Notes under the pieces: generated by a model
The model's input: the letters and a program-made list of their open reading frames with translations, nothing else
What the model was told of the DNA's origin: nothing
Database searches by the model: none
Source: Clostridium formicaceticum
Lineage (GTDB): Bacteria; Bacillota; Clostridia; Peptostreptococcales; Natronincolaceae
Reading direction: 5' to 3'
Assembly (NCBI RefSeq): GCF_001854185.1
Contig: NZ_CP017603.1
Span: forward strand, 1,488,001 to 1,552,000
DNA: 64,000 bases
Shown here: positions 1 through 8,859 of the stretch, piece after piece
Numbering within the stretch: the stretch's first letter is position 1
Layout of the letters: each line of letters begins with the position of its first letter
Made by a program: the position numbers and the translations under genes

Positions 1-266
1 TATACAGTATCTTAATAGAAGAAAATTATGGTTCTGATAGAGATGAATTGATAAAAAAGCTAAATGAAAGAGGAATTGGAAGTAGGGGTTTTTTTCAACC
101 AATTCATACTATGAGACCTTATGCAGATTACTCAAAGGGAGCTATGAACAATACCTATAGGGTTAGTAAACGAGGAGTCAATTTACCCAGTTCAGTATCC
201 TTGTCTTCAAAAGATTGTCAGTATATATGCAATACAATTCATAATATTCATAGAGGATGCTTGTAG
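1..266 (+). CDS. Sugar aminotransferase, DegT/DnrJ/EryC1/StrS family, C-terminal fragment
   Basis: Only the last 87 or so codons are inside the window; the frame is open from base 3 and ends at a TAG at 264-266. The visible tail has the family's C-terminal pattern: a GIGSRGFFQPIHTMRPY stretch, then NLPSSVSLS and a closing helix. Family members are PLP enzymes that put an amino group on a nucleotide-linked keto sugar. The next gene is a NeuD/PglD-like acetyltransferase and the locus later carries neuC, neuB and neuA, so a LegC-type 4-aminotransferase for the legionaminic acid precursor is the likeliest role. The PLP lysine lies upstream of the window, so this is inferred from the tail and the neighbours. 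Confidence 0.75.
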   Translation, partial: YSILIEENYGSDRDELIKKLNERGIGSRGFFQPIHTMRPYADYSKGAMNNTYRVSKRGVNLPSSVSLSSKDCQYICNTIHNIHRGCL

Positions 267-292
267 TTGCAATTGTTACGAGGTGATAAACA

Positions 293-937
293 TTGAAAAA
301 ATTGTTGATCGCAGGTGTAGGTGGTTTTGGAAGAGAAGTCTTTCAATGGGCAAGTGATTTCCAAAACAAAACCCCTAAGTGGAGAGAAATAAAGTTTTTA
401 ATAAAAAGTTTACAGGAAAAGGACGACTTAGCGTTAATAGAACAATTTCACCTACCTTATGAAACGGAAGAGGAAATAAAGCTTAGTAATAAAGAGGAGA
501 TAGAAATAGTATGTGCGATAGGAGATCCTAATCTAAAGTTATCAGTTTGCAACGAACTGGAAAAAATGGGACTAAACTTCGTTACACTCATACATCCTAC
601 AGCCGTGGTGGGAAGAGATTGTGAGATAGGTAAGGGTGTGATTATTTGTCCTGGAGCAGTTATTACAACAAATGTTAAAATAGGAAACTTCGTTAGTATT
701 AATTGTTTGTCCTCTATAGGGCATGATGTTGTTGTAGAAGAAGGGTGTACCATTAGTTCTCAATGTGATATTACTGGAAGTGTTTATATTGAAAGAGGCG
801 TCTTTTTAGGGAGTGGTGCTAGAATACTGCCAAAAGGAAGGGTTGGAAGGTATGCAAAAGTTGGTGCGGGAAGCGTTGTTCTTAGGAGAGTTAAACCAAA
901 CTCCACTGTTTTTGGAAATCCAGCAAGAGAGATATAA
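293..937 (+). CDS. NeuD/PglD-like sugar O- or N-acyltransferase (left-handed beta helix)
   Basis: A 214-residue protein. Residues 1-90 form a PglD_N-type Rossmann domain starting KKLLIAGVGGFGREV. Residues 95-214 carry hexapeptide repeats of a left-handed beta helix (IGKGVIICPGAVI, VKIGNFVSIN, VGRYAKVGAGSVV) and the usual end VFGNPAREI. The start is a TTG with GAGGTG 7 bases upstream. Relatives transfer acetyl groups to the 4-amino group of UDP-amino sugars (PglD, LegH) or to sialic acid (NeuD). Its position right after the aminotransferase favours a LegH-type step. Because an acyl-carrier gene set follows directly, the donor might be an unusual acyl thioester and not acetyl-CoA; that is inference. 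Confidence 0.85.
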   Translation: MKKLLIAGVGGFGREVFQWASDFQNKTPKWREIKFLIKSLQEKDDLALIEQFHLPYETEEEIKLSNKEEIEIVCAIGDPNLKLSVCNELEKMGLNFVTLIHPTAVVGRDCEIGKGVIICPGAVITTNVKIGNFVSINCLSSIGHDVVVEEGCTISSQCDITGSVYIERGVFLGSGARILPKGRVGRYAKVGAGSVVLRRVKPNSTVFGNPAREI

Positions 938-959
938 TATATGAACCAGGAGGTATAGC

Positions 960-1190
960 ATGAAAGTAGAGGAATTGATAGAAAAAATAGCGGAAGCGTT
1001 ATTAGAGGAAAGAGAAATTACTTTAGAAACAGAGCTTGATGAATTAGAAGGCTGGGATTCATTAGGAAGGCTAGGAATTATTGCATTATTTGATGAGCTA
1101 TTTAATCAAAGCTTAGAGGCAGAAAAACTAAAGCGGTGTGAAACAATAGAGGACATCGTAAGTCTAGTTAAAGTAAATTTGGAGGAATAA
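960..1190 (+). CDS. Acyl carrier protein (first of two)
   Basis: A 76-residue acidic helical protein with the carrier motif EGWDSLGRLGIIALFDE; the serine of DSL (about residue 34) is the predicted phosphopantetheine site. The length is normal for a stand-alone carrier protein. The start ATG is preceded by AGGAGG. It ends two bases before the ketosynthase gene, so the two are co-transcribed and probably translationally coupled. It is not the housekeeping AcpP: it lies in a sugar locus and lacks the fab gene neighbours. It probably carries a short acyl chain for the ketosynthase and reductases that follow. Confidence 0.85.
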   Translation: MKVEELIEKIAEALLEEREITLETELDELEGWDSLGRLGIIALFDELFNQSLEAEKLKRCETIEDIVSLVKVNLEE

Positions 1191-1191
1191 A

Positions 1192-2253
1192 ATGGCTATT
1201 TCAAAGATAAATAATGCTAAGATACAAGGAATAGTATGCGCATTACCAGATAATGAGATTTCTATTTTCGATCTTGGCAAAAATTATTTTCAGGAAAAAG
1301 ATATAGAGAAGATATCTGAAATGAGTGGGGTAAAAAGGGTTTTTCATGCAAAGTCAAATCAAACCGCTAGTGACTTATGTTATGAAGCAGCAGAAAGATT
1401 ACTTAAGGAATTGGACTGGCAAAAAGAAAGTGTAGATGGACTTTTATTTATCTCACAGACGCCTGATTACATTACTCCCTCCACTGCTTGTATATTACAA
1501 AACAAACTAGGCTTACATAGAAATTGTATTGCTCTAGATATCAACTTAGGCTGCTCTGGCTATGTGTATGGGCTCTGGTTAGCTAGTCAATTTATTCAAA
1601 CAAAAGCCTGCAGCAGGGTGTTAGTTCTAGTAGGTGATACCTTAACACGGACCATTTCAAAACAAGATAAATCTGTAGCATTAATCTTCGGAGACGGTGC
1701 CTCAGCCACTGCTATTGAATACACAGAACAAAACAGTACAAGCACTTATATACTGAATTCTGATGGTGCGGGAGCAAATAGTCTAATTATACCAGCCGGT
1801 GGTTTTAGAATGCCTGCTTCTCCCACTACAATGAAATTAGAGTCAGATGAAGATGGGAATATAAGAGGGCAAGAACATATTTATATGAATGGAATGGATA
1901 TTTTTAGCTTTGCGGTTAAAGAAATTCCTCAGATTATCCAGGAGGTTATCAACTATCATGGATGGAATATAGCAGATGTCGATCAATTTTTGTTACATCA
2001 GGCTAATAACTACATGTTAAAATTCATCGGTAGAAAGGCCAAAATCCCTATTGAAAAAATGCCTTTAAATATAGATGGATTTGGCAATACAAGTGGAACC
2101 ACAATTCCTTTGTTAATATGTGATAAACTAAAGGATAGACTAAAAGGTGAGAATTTAAATATTGTCATGGCAGGATTTGGTGTAGGACTATCATGGGGAG
2201 CTTTGGCTGCATCTATGTCTCAGGTACATTGTACAGAAATAATCTATATATAA
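1192..2253 (+). CDS. 3-oxoacyl-ACP synthase III (FabH-like ketosynthase)
   Basis: A 353-residue thiolase-fold condensing enzyme with the complete KAS III triad: Cys121 in LDINLGCSGY, His269 in FLLHQANNY and Asn299 in GFGNTSGTT. It should condense an acyl-CoA with malonyl-ACP to give a 3-oxoacyl-ACP. Genes for two carrier proteins, two reductases and an acyl-activating enzyme surround it, so it probably makes a dedicated short acyl chain and not membrane fatty acids. The order recalls the fabH2 and extra acpP genes in the Campylobacter jejuni flagellin modification region (recalled, not checked). FabH-like enzymes also include acyl-transferring relatives, so condensation is the likely but not the only reaction. 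Confidence 0.85.
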   Translation: MAISKINNAKIQGIVCALPDNEISIFDLGKNYFQEKDIEKISEMSGVKRVFHAKSNQTASDLCYEAAERLLKELDWQKESVDGLLFISQTPDYITPSTACILQNKLGLHRNCIALDINLGCSGYVYGLWLASQFIQTKACSRVLVLVGDTLTRTISKQDKSVALIFGDGASATAIEYTEQNSTSTYILNSDGAGANSLIIPAGGFRMPASPTTMKLESDEDGNIRGQEHIYMNGMDIFSFAVKEIPQIIQEVINYHGWNIADVDQFLLHQANNYMLKFIGRKAKIPIEKMPLNIDGFGNTSGTTIPLLICDKLKDRLKGENLNIVMAGFGVGLSWGALAASMSQVHCTEIIYI

Positions 2254-2267
2254 GGGGATGAGTAGAC

Positions 2268-3035
2268 ATGAGGGACCCATTTAGTCTTAATAATAAAACA
2301 ATTCTTGTTACAGGGGCATCTTCAGGTATTGGAAGGGAAGTAGCTATTGCCATTAGCAACCAAGGGGGCAGAGCTATTATTAGTGGTAGAGATGAAATGG
2401 AGCTTAATAAAACCTATGAGGTTTTAGAATACAAAGAAAAACATGCTATTGAGGCATATGATCTTATGAATATTGATGGTATTCAAGCCTGGTTGACAAG
2501 TATAGTTAAGAAATATGATGGGAAATTAGATGGATTCGTCCATTGTGCAGGAATGAGTATGCTTAAGCCACTATTTCTTTTAAACCATCATGAAATTGAT
2601 AAAATCATGAAATTAAACTTTCAGGCGGGAGTTGAGCTGTTAAAGCATGCTGGAAACCCTAAGATAAGTTTAAAAGGCAGTTCTTTTGTTTTTATTTCTT
2701 CAGTGGCAGGGATGATGGGGGAACCTGGAGCCCTAGCTTACTGTAGCAGCAAAGCGGCATTGATATCTGCAGCTAAGACGGCAGCAATAGAATTAGCAAG
2801 ATTTTCTTATAGAGTGAACTGCATTGCTCCAGGCATGGTAAAGACCCCTATGCTGCAACAATATGAAGAAACTTTGGGTGAAGAACAAATGGAAGTTTTA
2901 AAAAGAAAGTTTCCATTAGGTATAGGGGAGCCTAAAGATGTGGCTGCTTCTTCTGTGTTTTTGCTTTCAGAGGCGGCAAGGTGGATTACAGGCACAACAT
3001 TAGTAGTAGATGGTGGATATACCTGCGGAAAATAA
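2268..3035 (+). CDS. Short-chain dehydrogenase/reductase, FabG-like (first of two)
   Basis: A 255-residue classical SDR. The NAD(P)-binding motif TGASSGIG is at residues 15-22, the catalytic serine lies in FISSVAG and the Tyr-x-x-x-Lys in AYCSSKAAL. The family ending WITGTTLVVDGGYTCGK is present. In a FabG role it would reduce a 3-oxoacyl-ACP to the 3-hydroxyacyl-ACP, fitting its place between the ketosynthase and the second carrier protein. The usual NNAG motif reads HCAGMS, a common SDR variant. A role on a sugar instead of an acyl chain cannot be excluded from sequence. Confidence 0.85.
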   Translation: MRDPFSLNNKTILVTGASSGIGREVAIAISNQGGRAIISGRDEMELNKTYEVLEYKEKHAIEAYDLMNIDGIQAWLTSIVKKYDGKLDGFVHCAGMSMLKPLFLLNHHEIDKIMKLNFQAGVELLKHAGNPKISLKGSSFVFISSVAGMMGEPGALAYCSSKAALISAAKTAAIELARFSYRVNCIAPGMVKTPMLQQYEETLGEEQMEVLKRKFPLGIGEPKDVAASSVFLLSEAARWITGTTLVVDGGYTCGK

Positions 3036-3060
3036 TAATGGTGAATTGGAGGTTTAAGGT

Positions 3061-3366
3061 GTGAAGACTATTCATCGAGAAGAAGTAATGACTATGATTA
3101 AAGAAGCAGTAGAGGAATATAACCAACTGCAGGAAACAGAGGAAGATAAGATCCCTTTTGGAGAAGAAACAAAACTATATGGCAATGGTGGACTATTAAA
3201 GTCAATTGACTTAGTAACCCTTATTGTAGAACTGGAGTACAAATTGGAAGAAAGATATGGGCTCTTAGGTGTTCTAACAGATGAAAAAGCCATGTCCCAA
3301 AAAAATAGTCCTTTTAGAACCATTCAAACACTGGCAGACTACATCTCTTCACTGGAGGTAGCGTGA
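3061..3366 (+). CDS. Second acyl carrier-like protein
   Basis: A 101-residue acidic protein with a GTG start behind GGAGG. The core GLLKSIDLVTLIVELEYKL matches the carrier motif, with the serine of KSID aligned to the phosphopantetheine serine of DSL, although the preceding aspartate is replaced by lysine. It is longer than the first carrier, with an N-terminal charged helix. It overlaps the next SDR gene by one base. Two carriers in one short operon suggest two acyl intermediates, for example one loaded by the acyl-activating enzyme and one used for elongation; that is inference. Confidence 0.7.
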   Translation: MKTIHREEVMTMIKEAVEEYNQLQETEEDKIPFGEETKLYGNGGLLKSIDLVTLIVELEYKLEERYGLLGVLTDEKAMSQKNSPFRTIQTLADYISSLEVA

Positions 3367-4067
3367 TGGAGGAACAACCAATTATTTTAATAACTGGAAC
3401 TAGAAAAGGAATTGGCAGATTTTTAGTAGATTACTATATTAAAAAAGGATTTAAAGTAATTGGATGCAGTCGAGGCAGTTTTGAGGAAGATATTGAAGGC
3501 TATGAACACTACTTAGTAGATGTTACAGATGAAAGAGAAGTTAGTAAAATGATTAAGGACATTTATAAAAAATATACAAAGTTGGATGTTGTTATTAATA
3601 ATGCAGGCATAGCATCAATGAATCACATGATGTTAACACCTACAAAAACAGTAGAAAAAATTTTAAACACCAATGTCATTGGTACTTTTAATGTTAGTCG
3701 TGAAGCATCTAAGCTGATGATGCGTAGAAAATATGGGCGGATTATAAATTTTGGAACGGTTGCTGTTCCTCTAAAAATTGAGGGAGAAGCAGTTTATGCG
3801 GCATCTAAAAATGCAGTTGTTTCCTTGACACAGGTGATGGCAAAGGAATTAGCGCAATACAATATTACTTGCAATGTAGTAGGACCAGCACCTATTGCTA
3901 CTGATCTGATCGCCAATGTTCCTAAGGAAAAAATTCAACAGTTAATTGATAAAATGACAATAAAACGTCTTGGAAAATTTGAAGATGTTGCAAACGTCAT
4001 AGATTTCTTCATAAAAAAAGAAAGTAATTATATTACTGGACAAGTTATTTATCTAGGAGGAGTTTAA
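3366..4067 (+). CDS. Short-chain dehydrogenase/reductase (second of two)
   Basis: An SDR of 233 residues from the preferred ATG at 3366, which overlaps the stop codon of the carrier gene and has GGAGG seven bases upstream; a GTG one codon earlier is possible but too close to that site. Motifs: TGTRKGIG near the N-terminus, NNAG in the middle, YAASK as the catalytic Tyr/Lys pair, and the end ITGQVIYLGGV. It belongs to the FabG-like branch. With the first SDR it provides two reductive steps in the acyl module, or one acts on the acyl chain and the other on a sugar. Confidence 0.85.
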   Translation: MEEQPIILITGTRKGIGRFLVDYYIKKGFKVIGCSRGSFEEDIEGYEHYLVDVTDEREVSKMIKDIYKKYTKLDVVINNAGIASMNHMMLTPTKTVEKILNTNVIGTFNVSREASKLMMRRKYGRIINFGTVAVPLKIEGEAVYAASKNAVVSLTQVMAKELAQYNITCNVVGPAPIATDLIANVPKEKIQQLIDKMTIKRLGKFEDVANVIDFFIKKESNYITGQVIYLGGV

Positions 4068-4068
4068 G

Positions 4069-5412
4069 ATGCATCTACAGTGGTTGTTGGATAGATTCAC
4101 CTCCTTTCAAGACAGAGAAGCGATTATTTGGAAGGGAAAAGTATACACCTATAATTGGTTAAGCCACAAAACTAAAGAGTTCTTGCAAATTTTAAAAAGC
4201 CAAAATATTCATGAAGGTCAAATTGTTTCAGTAGAAGGCGATTACTCACCGACAATTAGCGCTTTAATCATTGCACTAATTCACAATGGAAATATTATTG
4301 TACCTTTGTCTTCAGCTATTGAGGAAAACAAGAAAGAGTTTTTACAAATTGCTGATGTTTCTAAACGAGTTGTCTTTGATAAAGAAGACCACTATGAAAT
4401 GATAGATACAGATAATAAAATAGAGAGTCCTTTGCTGGAGAGATTAATTAAAGAGAAGGAATCGGGATTGGTTTTGTTTTCTTCAGGTTCCACAGGGAAA
4501 AGCAAGGGTGCGCTGCATAATTTTAACCTATTATTAGAGAAGTACAAGAAACAACAAAAAACGCTAAGGACATTGATATTTTTACTGATTGATCATATTG
4601 GTGGCATAAATACTTTGTTTTATATTTTAGCAAATGGCGGAACGATGGTGATTGAAACCTCTAAAAATCCTGGAGATATTTGTAGGGCAATTGAAAAATA
4701 CGGGGTAGAACTATTACCCACATCGCCTACCTTTATGAATCTGCTTATGCTTTCAGAGGAATACAAGAACTATAACTTAACATCTTTGAAACTAATAACT
4801 TATGGCACGGAGCCGATGCCAGTATTTACATTGAAAAAATTCAATGAAATTTTTCCTCATATACAACTGAAACAAACCTATGGTTTATCAGAACTGGGAA
4901 TAATGGCTACAAAGTCAGAAAGCAATTCTTCGTTGTGGGTTAAGCTTGGGGGAGATGGCTATGAAACAAAAGTAGTAGAAGGAACGCTATGGATAAAAGC
5001 AAAGTCATCTATGTTGGGATACTTAAATGCTCCCAATCCTTTTGATGAAGATGGCTGGTTTAATACTCAGGATATGGTGCTGCAAAAAGGTGATTACTTT
5101 ATGATTTTGGGGAGACAATCGGAAATCATCAATGTTGGAGGAGAAAAAGTTTACCCTGCAGAAGTAGAAAGCGTCATTTTAGAGGTGGAAAATATCAAAG
5201 ATGTGACTGTAAGAGGTGAAGCTAATCCTTTGATGGGAAATATCGTTTGTGCAAAAGTAAACCTATTGTATCCAGAAGATCTTCTTTCGGTTAAAAAAAA
5301 GATTAAAGCATATTGTCAAAAAAGATTAGAAAAATTTAAGATTCCTATAAAGATAGAAGTTGCTGAAGAAAATCTATTTAATCCTCGATTTAAAAGAATG
5401 AGAAGAGAATAA
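4069..5412 (+). CDS. AMP-forming acyl-activating enzyme (ANL superfamily)
   Basis: A 447-residue adenylate-forming ligase. The phosphate loop FSSGSTGKSKG is at about residues 137-147, then YGLSELG, the hinge aspartate in GWFNTQDM and GRQSEIINVGGEKVYP; the C-terminal lysine probably lies in RFKRMRRE. It is shorter than typical acyl-CoA ligases (about 500-550 residues). It starts two bases after the preceding SDR stop. It would activate a carboxylic acid and load it onto CoA or, given the neighbours, onto one of the two carrier proteins. The substrate cannot be read from the sequence. Confidence 0.85.
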   Translation: MHLQWLLDRFTSFQDREAIIWKGKVYTYNWLSHKTKEFLQILKSQNIHEGQIVSVEGDYSPTISALIIALIHNGNIIVPLSSAIEENKKEFLQIADVSKRVVFDKEDHYEMIDTDNKIESPLLERLIKEKESGLVLFSSGSTGKSKGALHNFNLLLEKYKKQQKTLRTLIFLLIDHIGGINTLFYILANGGTMVIETSKNPGDICRAIEKYGVELLPTSPTFMNLLMLSEEYKNYNLTSLKLITYGTEPMPVFTLKKFNEIFPHIQLKQTYGLSELGIMATKSESNSSLWVKLGGDGYETKVVEGTLWIKAKSSMLGYLNAPNPFDEDGWFNTQDMVLQKGDYFMILGRQSEIINVGGEKVYPAEVESVILEVENIKDVTVRGEANPLMGNIVCAKVNLLYPEDLLSVKKKIKAYCQKRLEKFKIPIKIEVAEENLFNPRFKRMRRE

Positions 5413-5425
5413 AAAAGGAGTATTT

Positions 5426-5821
5426 ATGTTTATTGGTATCGATATTGTAGAGATTAAAAGAATAAAAGGGCTATTAGATAAAGGGAAGTATATAGAAAAA
5501 GTTTTTACCCAAAATGAGATAGCTTTAGTTAAAGATATAAAGGAAAGACGAAGGATAGAGATTCTGGCAGGAAGATTTACAGCTAAAGAAGCGGCAGTCA
5601 AAGCTTTAGGTACGGGATTTGCTGAAGGAATTTTGCTAACAGATATTGAGACCATAAAAGATGAAAAGGGAAAGCCCCTTATGTTTTTATACAATAAAGC
5701 AAAGGAAAAGGCTAACACAATGAATATACAAAAATTCAATGTATCTATATCCCACTGCAAAGATTATGCTGTGGCAATGGTAGTTTTTGAAGGAGAGACA
5801 AACAATAAAGGGGGTTTTTAA
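5426..5821 (+). CDS. acpS: Holo-ACP synthase-type 4'-phosphopantetheinyl transferase
   Basis: A 131-residue AcpS-type protein with both signature motifs: GIDIVEIKRI at the N-terminus and GRFTAKEAAVKALGTG in the middle, whose Asp, Glu and Lys residues bind magnesium and CoA. It transfers phosphopantetheine from CoA to the carrier-protein serine. Most bacteria keep acpS elsewhere in the chromosome; here it sits right after two carrier proteins and an activating enzyme, so it probably primes them. It overlaps neuC by one base (TAATG), which ties the acyl module to the sugar operon. Whether it is the only AcpS of the cell cannot be told from this window. Confidence 0.88.
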   Translation: MFIGIDIVEIKRIKGLLDKGKYIEKVFTQNEIALVKDIKERRRIEILAGRFTAKEAAVKALGTGFAEGILLTDIETIKDEKGKPLMFLYNKAKEKANTMNIQKFNVSISHCKDYAVAMVVFEGETNNKGGF

Positions 5822-6993
5822 TGAGAAAAAAAAGGTTTGCTGTTATTACTGGAACTAGAGCTGAATATGGGTTGCTATATCCATTAATACAAGAAATAAA
5901 TAAGGATACAGAAATAGATATGGACTTGATTGTTACAGGGTCCCATCTTGCTGAATCCTATGGAAAAACCATTAGCTTTATAGAAAGCGATGGCATAAAA
6001 ATAGACCATACTGTAGATATGGAGATACAAGGAGACAAAGAAACAGAAATCTGTTCTTCCATTGCAATAGGATTAGAAAAATTTTCAGATACACTTGAAA
6101 GGTATTCTTTTGATGGACTTATTATACTGGGGGATCGCTATGAACTATTAGCAGTATGCACAGCTGCTATAATTCATAGAGTGCCAATTATTCATATCAA
6201 TGGAGGAGAAGTTACAGAAGGAGCTATTGATGATGCCATAAGGCATGCTATCACTAAGATGGCATCGATTCATTTTCCTTCTTTAAATATATATAAAAAG
6301 AGAATTATACAAATGGGAGAAAATCCAAAACGTGTTCATTTAGTAGGCTCACTAGCAATGGATAATATGAAAAATATAAACTTGATGACGCAGGAGGAAA
6401 TCTCTGAATACACTAAAATAAATTTTGCAAAAAAAGTAGCATTGATGACTTATCATCCTGTTACATTAAACAGTTTAGAAGAATCAACAAAAGAAGTACA
6501 AGAAATTATGGAAGCTTTATTAGAAACCGACTTAATTACCTTGATCACCATGCCTAATGCAGATGCTGGCAGTCAAAAAATTTACAATAAGATGTTAGAT
6601 TATATTGAAAAAAATTCCAATAAATTTTACTTGCGAAATAACTTAGGACAAAGAGGATATTTAAGTGTCATGAAACATGCAAAGTTAATGATAGGTAATT
6701 CTTCCAGTGGTATCGGAGAAAGCCCCTACTTCAAGATAGGGGTAGTTAATGTAGGAGAAAGGCAGAAAGGTAGATTTCGGACGCCTAATATTGTTGATTG
6801 TCAAGGCCACAAACAAGATATACTAAACAACATTAAATGGGTGCTTTCTGAAGAATTTCAACAAAAAGTGAAAAACATGCAAAATCCTTATGGAGAGGGA
6901 GATACGGCAAAAAAAATAGTACAAGTATTAAGACAGACAGATTTCAGGAATAAAGAAGCATTGCTTAAAAAAGGATTTTATGATTTGATTTAA
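5821..6993 (+). CDS. neuC: UDP-N-acetylglucosamine 2-epimerase, hydrolysing (NeuC/LegG type)
   Basis: A 390-residue GT-B-fold epimerase. The N-terminal TGTRAEYGLLYPLI, HINGGEVTEGAIDDAIRH and the C-terminal IGNSSSGIGE stretch are typical of NeuC/LegG and distinct from the non-hydrolysing WecB. It releases UDP and makes a free manno-configured N-acetyl sugar, the substrate of the next enzyme, NeuB. Start ATG with a strong AAAGGGGG site. NeuC (sialic) and LegG (legionaminic) cannot be separated with certainty by eye; the upstream aminotransferase and PglD-like acetyltransferase favour a diacetamido substrate and so LegG. Confidence 0.88.
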   Translation: MRKKRFAVITGTRAEYGLLYPLIQEINKDTEIDMDLIVTGSHLAESYGKTISFIESDGIKIDHTVDMEIQGDKETEICSSIAIGLEKFSDTLERYSFDGLIILGDRYELLAVCTAAIIHRVPIIHINGGEVTEGAIDDAIRHAITKMASIHFPSLNIYKKRIIQMGENPKRVHLVGSLAMDNMKNINLMTQEEISEYTKINFAKKVALMTYHPVTLNSLEESTKEVQEIMEALLETDLITLITMPNADAGSQKIYNKMLDYIEKNSNKFYLRNNLGQRGYLSVMKHAKLMIGNSSSGIGESPYFKIGVVNVGERQKGRFRTPNIVDCQGHKQDILNNIKWVLSEEFQQKVKNMQNPYGEGDTAKKIVQVLRQTDFRNKEALLKKGFYDLI

Positions 6994-7010
6994 ATAAGGA
7001 TGTGTTGAAT

Positions 7011-8018
7011 ATGGGATGTTTCATTATTGCAGAAGCAGGAGTAAATCATAATGGAGACTTAAAACTAGCTAAAAAGCTGGTAGATATTGCAGTAGAAGCT
7101 AAGTGCGATGCCGTAAAATTTCAAACCTTTAAAGCGGAGTTAGGTTTGACGAAATCTGCTCGTAAGGCAGCATATCAAGTAGAAAACACAGGACAAGATG
7201 GAACACAATATGAGATGGTTAAGAAGTTAGAACTAAATGAAACGGATCATATAGAATTGATAAGCTATTGTAAAGGCAAGAAAATATTATTTCTTTCTAC
7301 ACCTTTTGATAAGGAATCGGTGGATTTATTACACAGATTAGATGTTGCTATGTTTAAGGTTGCTTCAGGAGAAATTACAAACAAGCCTTTGCTTAAATAC
7401 ATTGCAAAAAAAGAAAAGCCAATTATTCTGTCTACAGGGATGTCTACTTTAGGGGAAGTAGAAGAAGCGCTGGAATGGATTTATCAAGAAAACAATAGGC
7501 AAGTGACACTCCTACATTGCACTTCAAGCTATCCAACCCAGATGATAGATGTCAACTTAAAAGCAATGGAAACTTTAAAAAATGCTTTTCAGGTAGATGT
7601 AGGATATTCTGATCATACCCTCGGAATAGAAATACCAACAGCTGCTGTAGCATTAGGTGCTAAGATCATAGAAAAACATATAACCCTTAACAAAGAAATG
7701 GAAGGGCCAGATCACAAAGCCTCCCTAGAACCCCATGAATTAAAGCAAATGGTAGCAGCAATTCGCAATGTTGAAGCTGCATTAGGGAACGGAATAAAAA
7801 AAGTGGCAGATGGAGAAAAAGATACGTTGATCGTAGCTAGAAAAAGTATTGTAGCAAAGCGAAGAATTAAACAGGGAGAAGTGGTCACCGAGGAAATGCT
7901 CTGTGTGAAGAGACCTGGCAATGGGATATCACCTAAAAATATAGGACAGGTAGTGGGGCTCAAAGCAAAAGCAAATATTGAAGAGGATACACTGATTACA
8001 CTAAAAGATTTTTGGTAA
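7011..8018 (+). CDS. neuB: N-acetylneuraminate/legionaminate synthase (NeuB/LegI type)
   Basis: A protein of 335 residues from the ATG at 7011, which gives the family N-terminus GCFIIAEAGVNHNGD and lies 10 bases after AAGGA; GTG and TTG codons at 7002 and 7005 are too close to that site. The TIM-barrel domain (residues 1-270) is followed by a SAF antifreeze-like domain (IVAKRRIKQGEVVTEEML, then KRPGNGISP). The enzyme condenses phosphoenolpyruvate with the C6 sugar from NeuC to make a nine-carbon nonulosonic acid. A second, different synthase (PseI type) lies at 19.3 kb, so the locus makes two such acids. Confidence 0.88.
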   Translation: MGCFIIAEAGVNHNGDLKLAKKLVDIAVEAKCDAVKFQTFKAELGLTKSARKAAYQVENTGQDGTQYEMVKKLELNETDHIELISYCKGKKILFLSTPFDKESVDLLHRLDVAMFKVASGEITNKPLLKYIAKKEKPIILSTGMSTLGEVEEALEWIYQENNRQVTLLHCTSSYPTQMIDVNLKAMETLKNAFQVDVGYSDHTLGIEIPTAAVALGAKIIEKHITLNKEMEGPDHKASLEPHELKQMVAAIRNVEAALGNGIKKVADGEKDTLIVARKSIVAKRRIKQGEVVTEEMLCVKRPGNGISPKNIGQVVGLKAKANIEEDTLITLKDFW

Positions 8019-8044
8019 AGGAAAGAGGTCTGTGGGGGGACATT

Positions 8045-8746
8045 ATGAAAAAAACAGATGAAAAGATATTGTGTATTATACCAGCTCGTGGTGGTTCGAA
8101 GGGTGTAAAAAGAAAAAATATTAAACCTTTAAGAGGAAAACCTTTAATAGGGTGGACAATTGATGAAGCTAAAAAATCTAAGTATATCGATAGAATTATT
8201 GTGTCTACAGAGGATGAGGAGATTCGAAGAGTAAGTGAAAAGTTAGATGTTGAAGTGTTAATAAGACCAGAGGAATTAGCACAAGACCATACGCCTTCAA
8301 TCGATGTAGTTTTTCACACATTAGATGAACTAAAAGAAGGGGGATACGTACCGGACTTAGTAGTATTATTACAATGTACATCTCCCTTAAGAAAAGCTAA
8401 GCATATAGATGAAGCGCTTTCTATGCTAATACAAAACAAAAAAAATGCAGATGGAATAGTTTCAGTAACAAAAGAGGAGCATCCACCATGGTGGTTGAAG
8501 AAGGTAGATGAAGATGGTTACTTGACCGACTTTTTAGAAGATCAAGATAATAAATTTACTAGGAGACAGGACTTCCCAGACGTTTACCGCTTGAACGGCG
8601 TTATATATGTAACAAAGACAGAGACACTTCATAAAGAGAAGTCTTTTATTACTAATAAAACCATGTCTTATGTAATGGATAGAAATGCTTCAATTGATAT
8701 TGATACGGAGGAAGATTTTTTGCTAGCCGAAATCTATTTTAGGTAA
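8045..8746 (+). CDS. neuA: CMP-nonulosonic acid cytidylyltransferase (NeuA/LegF type)
   Basis: A 233-residue nucleotidyltransferase with the diagnostic IIPARGGSKGVKRKNIK motif, LLQCTSPLRK and the C-terminal IDIDTEEDF metal-binding segment. It activates the NeuB product with CTP to CMP-sugar, the donor for a glycosyltransferase. The start chosen is the ATG at 8045 behind GGGGGGA; an in-frame TTG at 8012 overlaps neuB and has no ribosome site. It completes the neuC-neuB-neuA run. The next gene begins 113 bases later, and that spacer shows no clear signal. Confidence 0.88.
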   Translation: MKKTDEKILCIIPARGGSKGVKRKNIKPLRGKPLIGWTIDEAKKSKYIDRIIVSTEDEEIRRVSEKLDVEVLIRPEELAQDHTPSIDVVFHTLDELKEGGYVPDLVVLLQCTSPLRKAKHIDEALSMLIQNKKNADGIVSVTKEEHPPWWLKKVDEDGYLTDFLEDQDNKFTRRQDFPDVYRLNGVIYVTKTETLHKEKSFITNKTMSYVMDRNASIDIDTEEDFLLAEIYFR

Positions 8747-8859
8747 GAAAATAACTTGATAGGTCGTGGATGATTTAAGCTACTAGATACACATTGGGAA
8801 TGCTGCAAAACATAGAGCTAGTAACGAATAGAAACAAGATTTGAAGGAGGCCTAAATAG

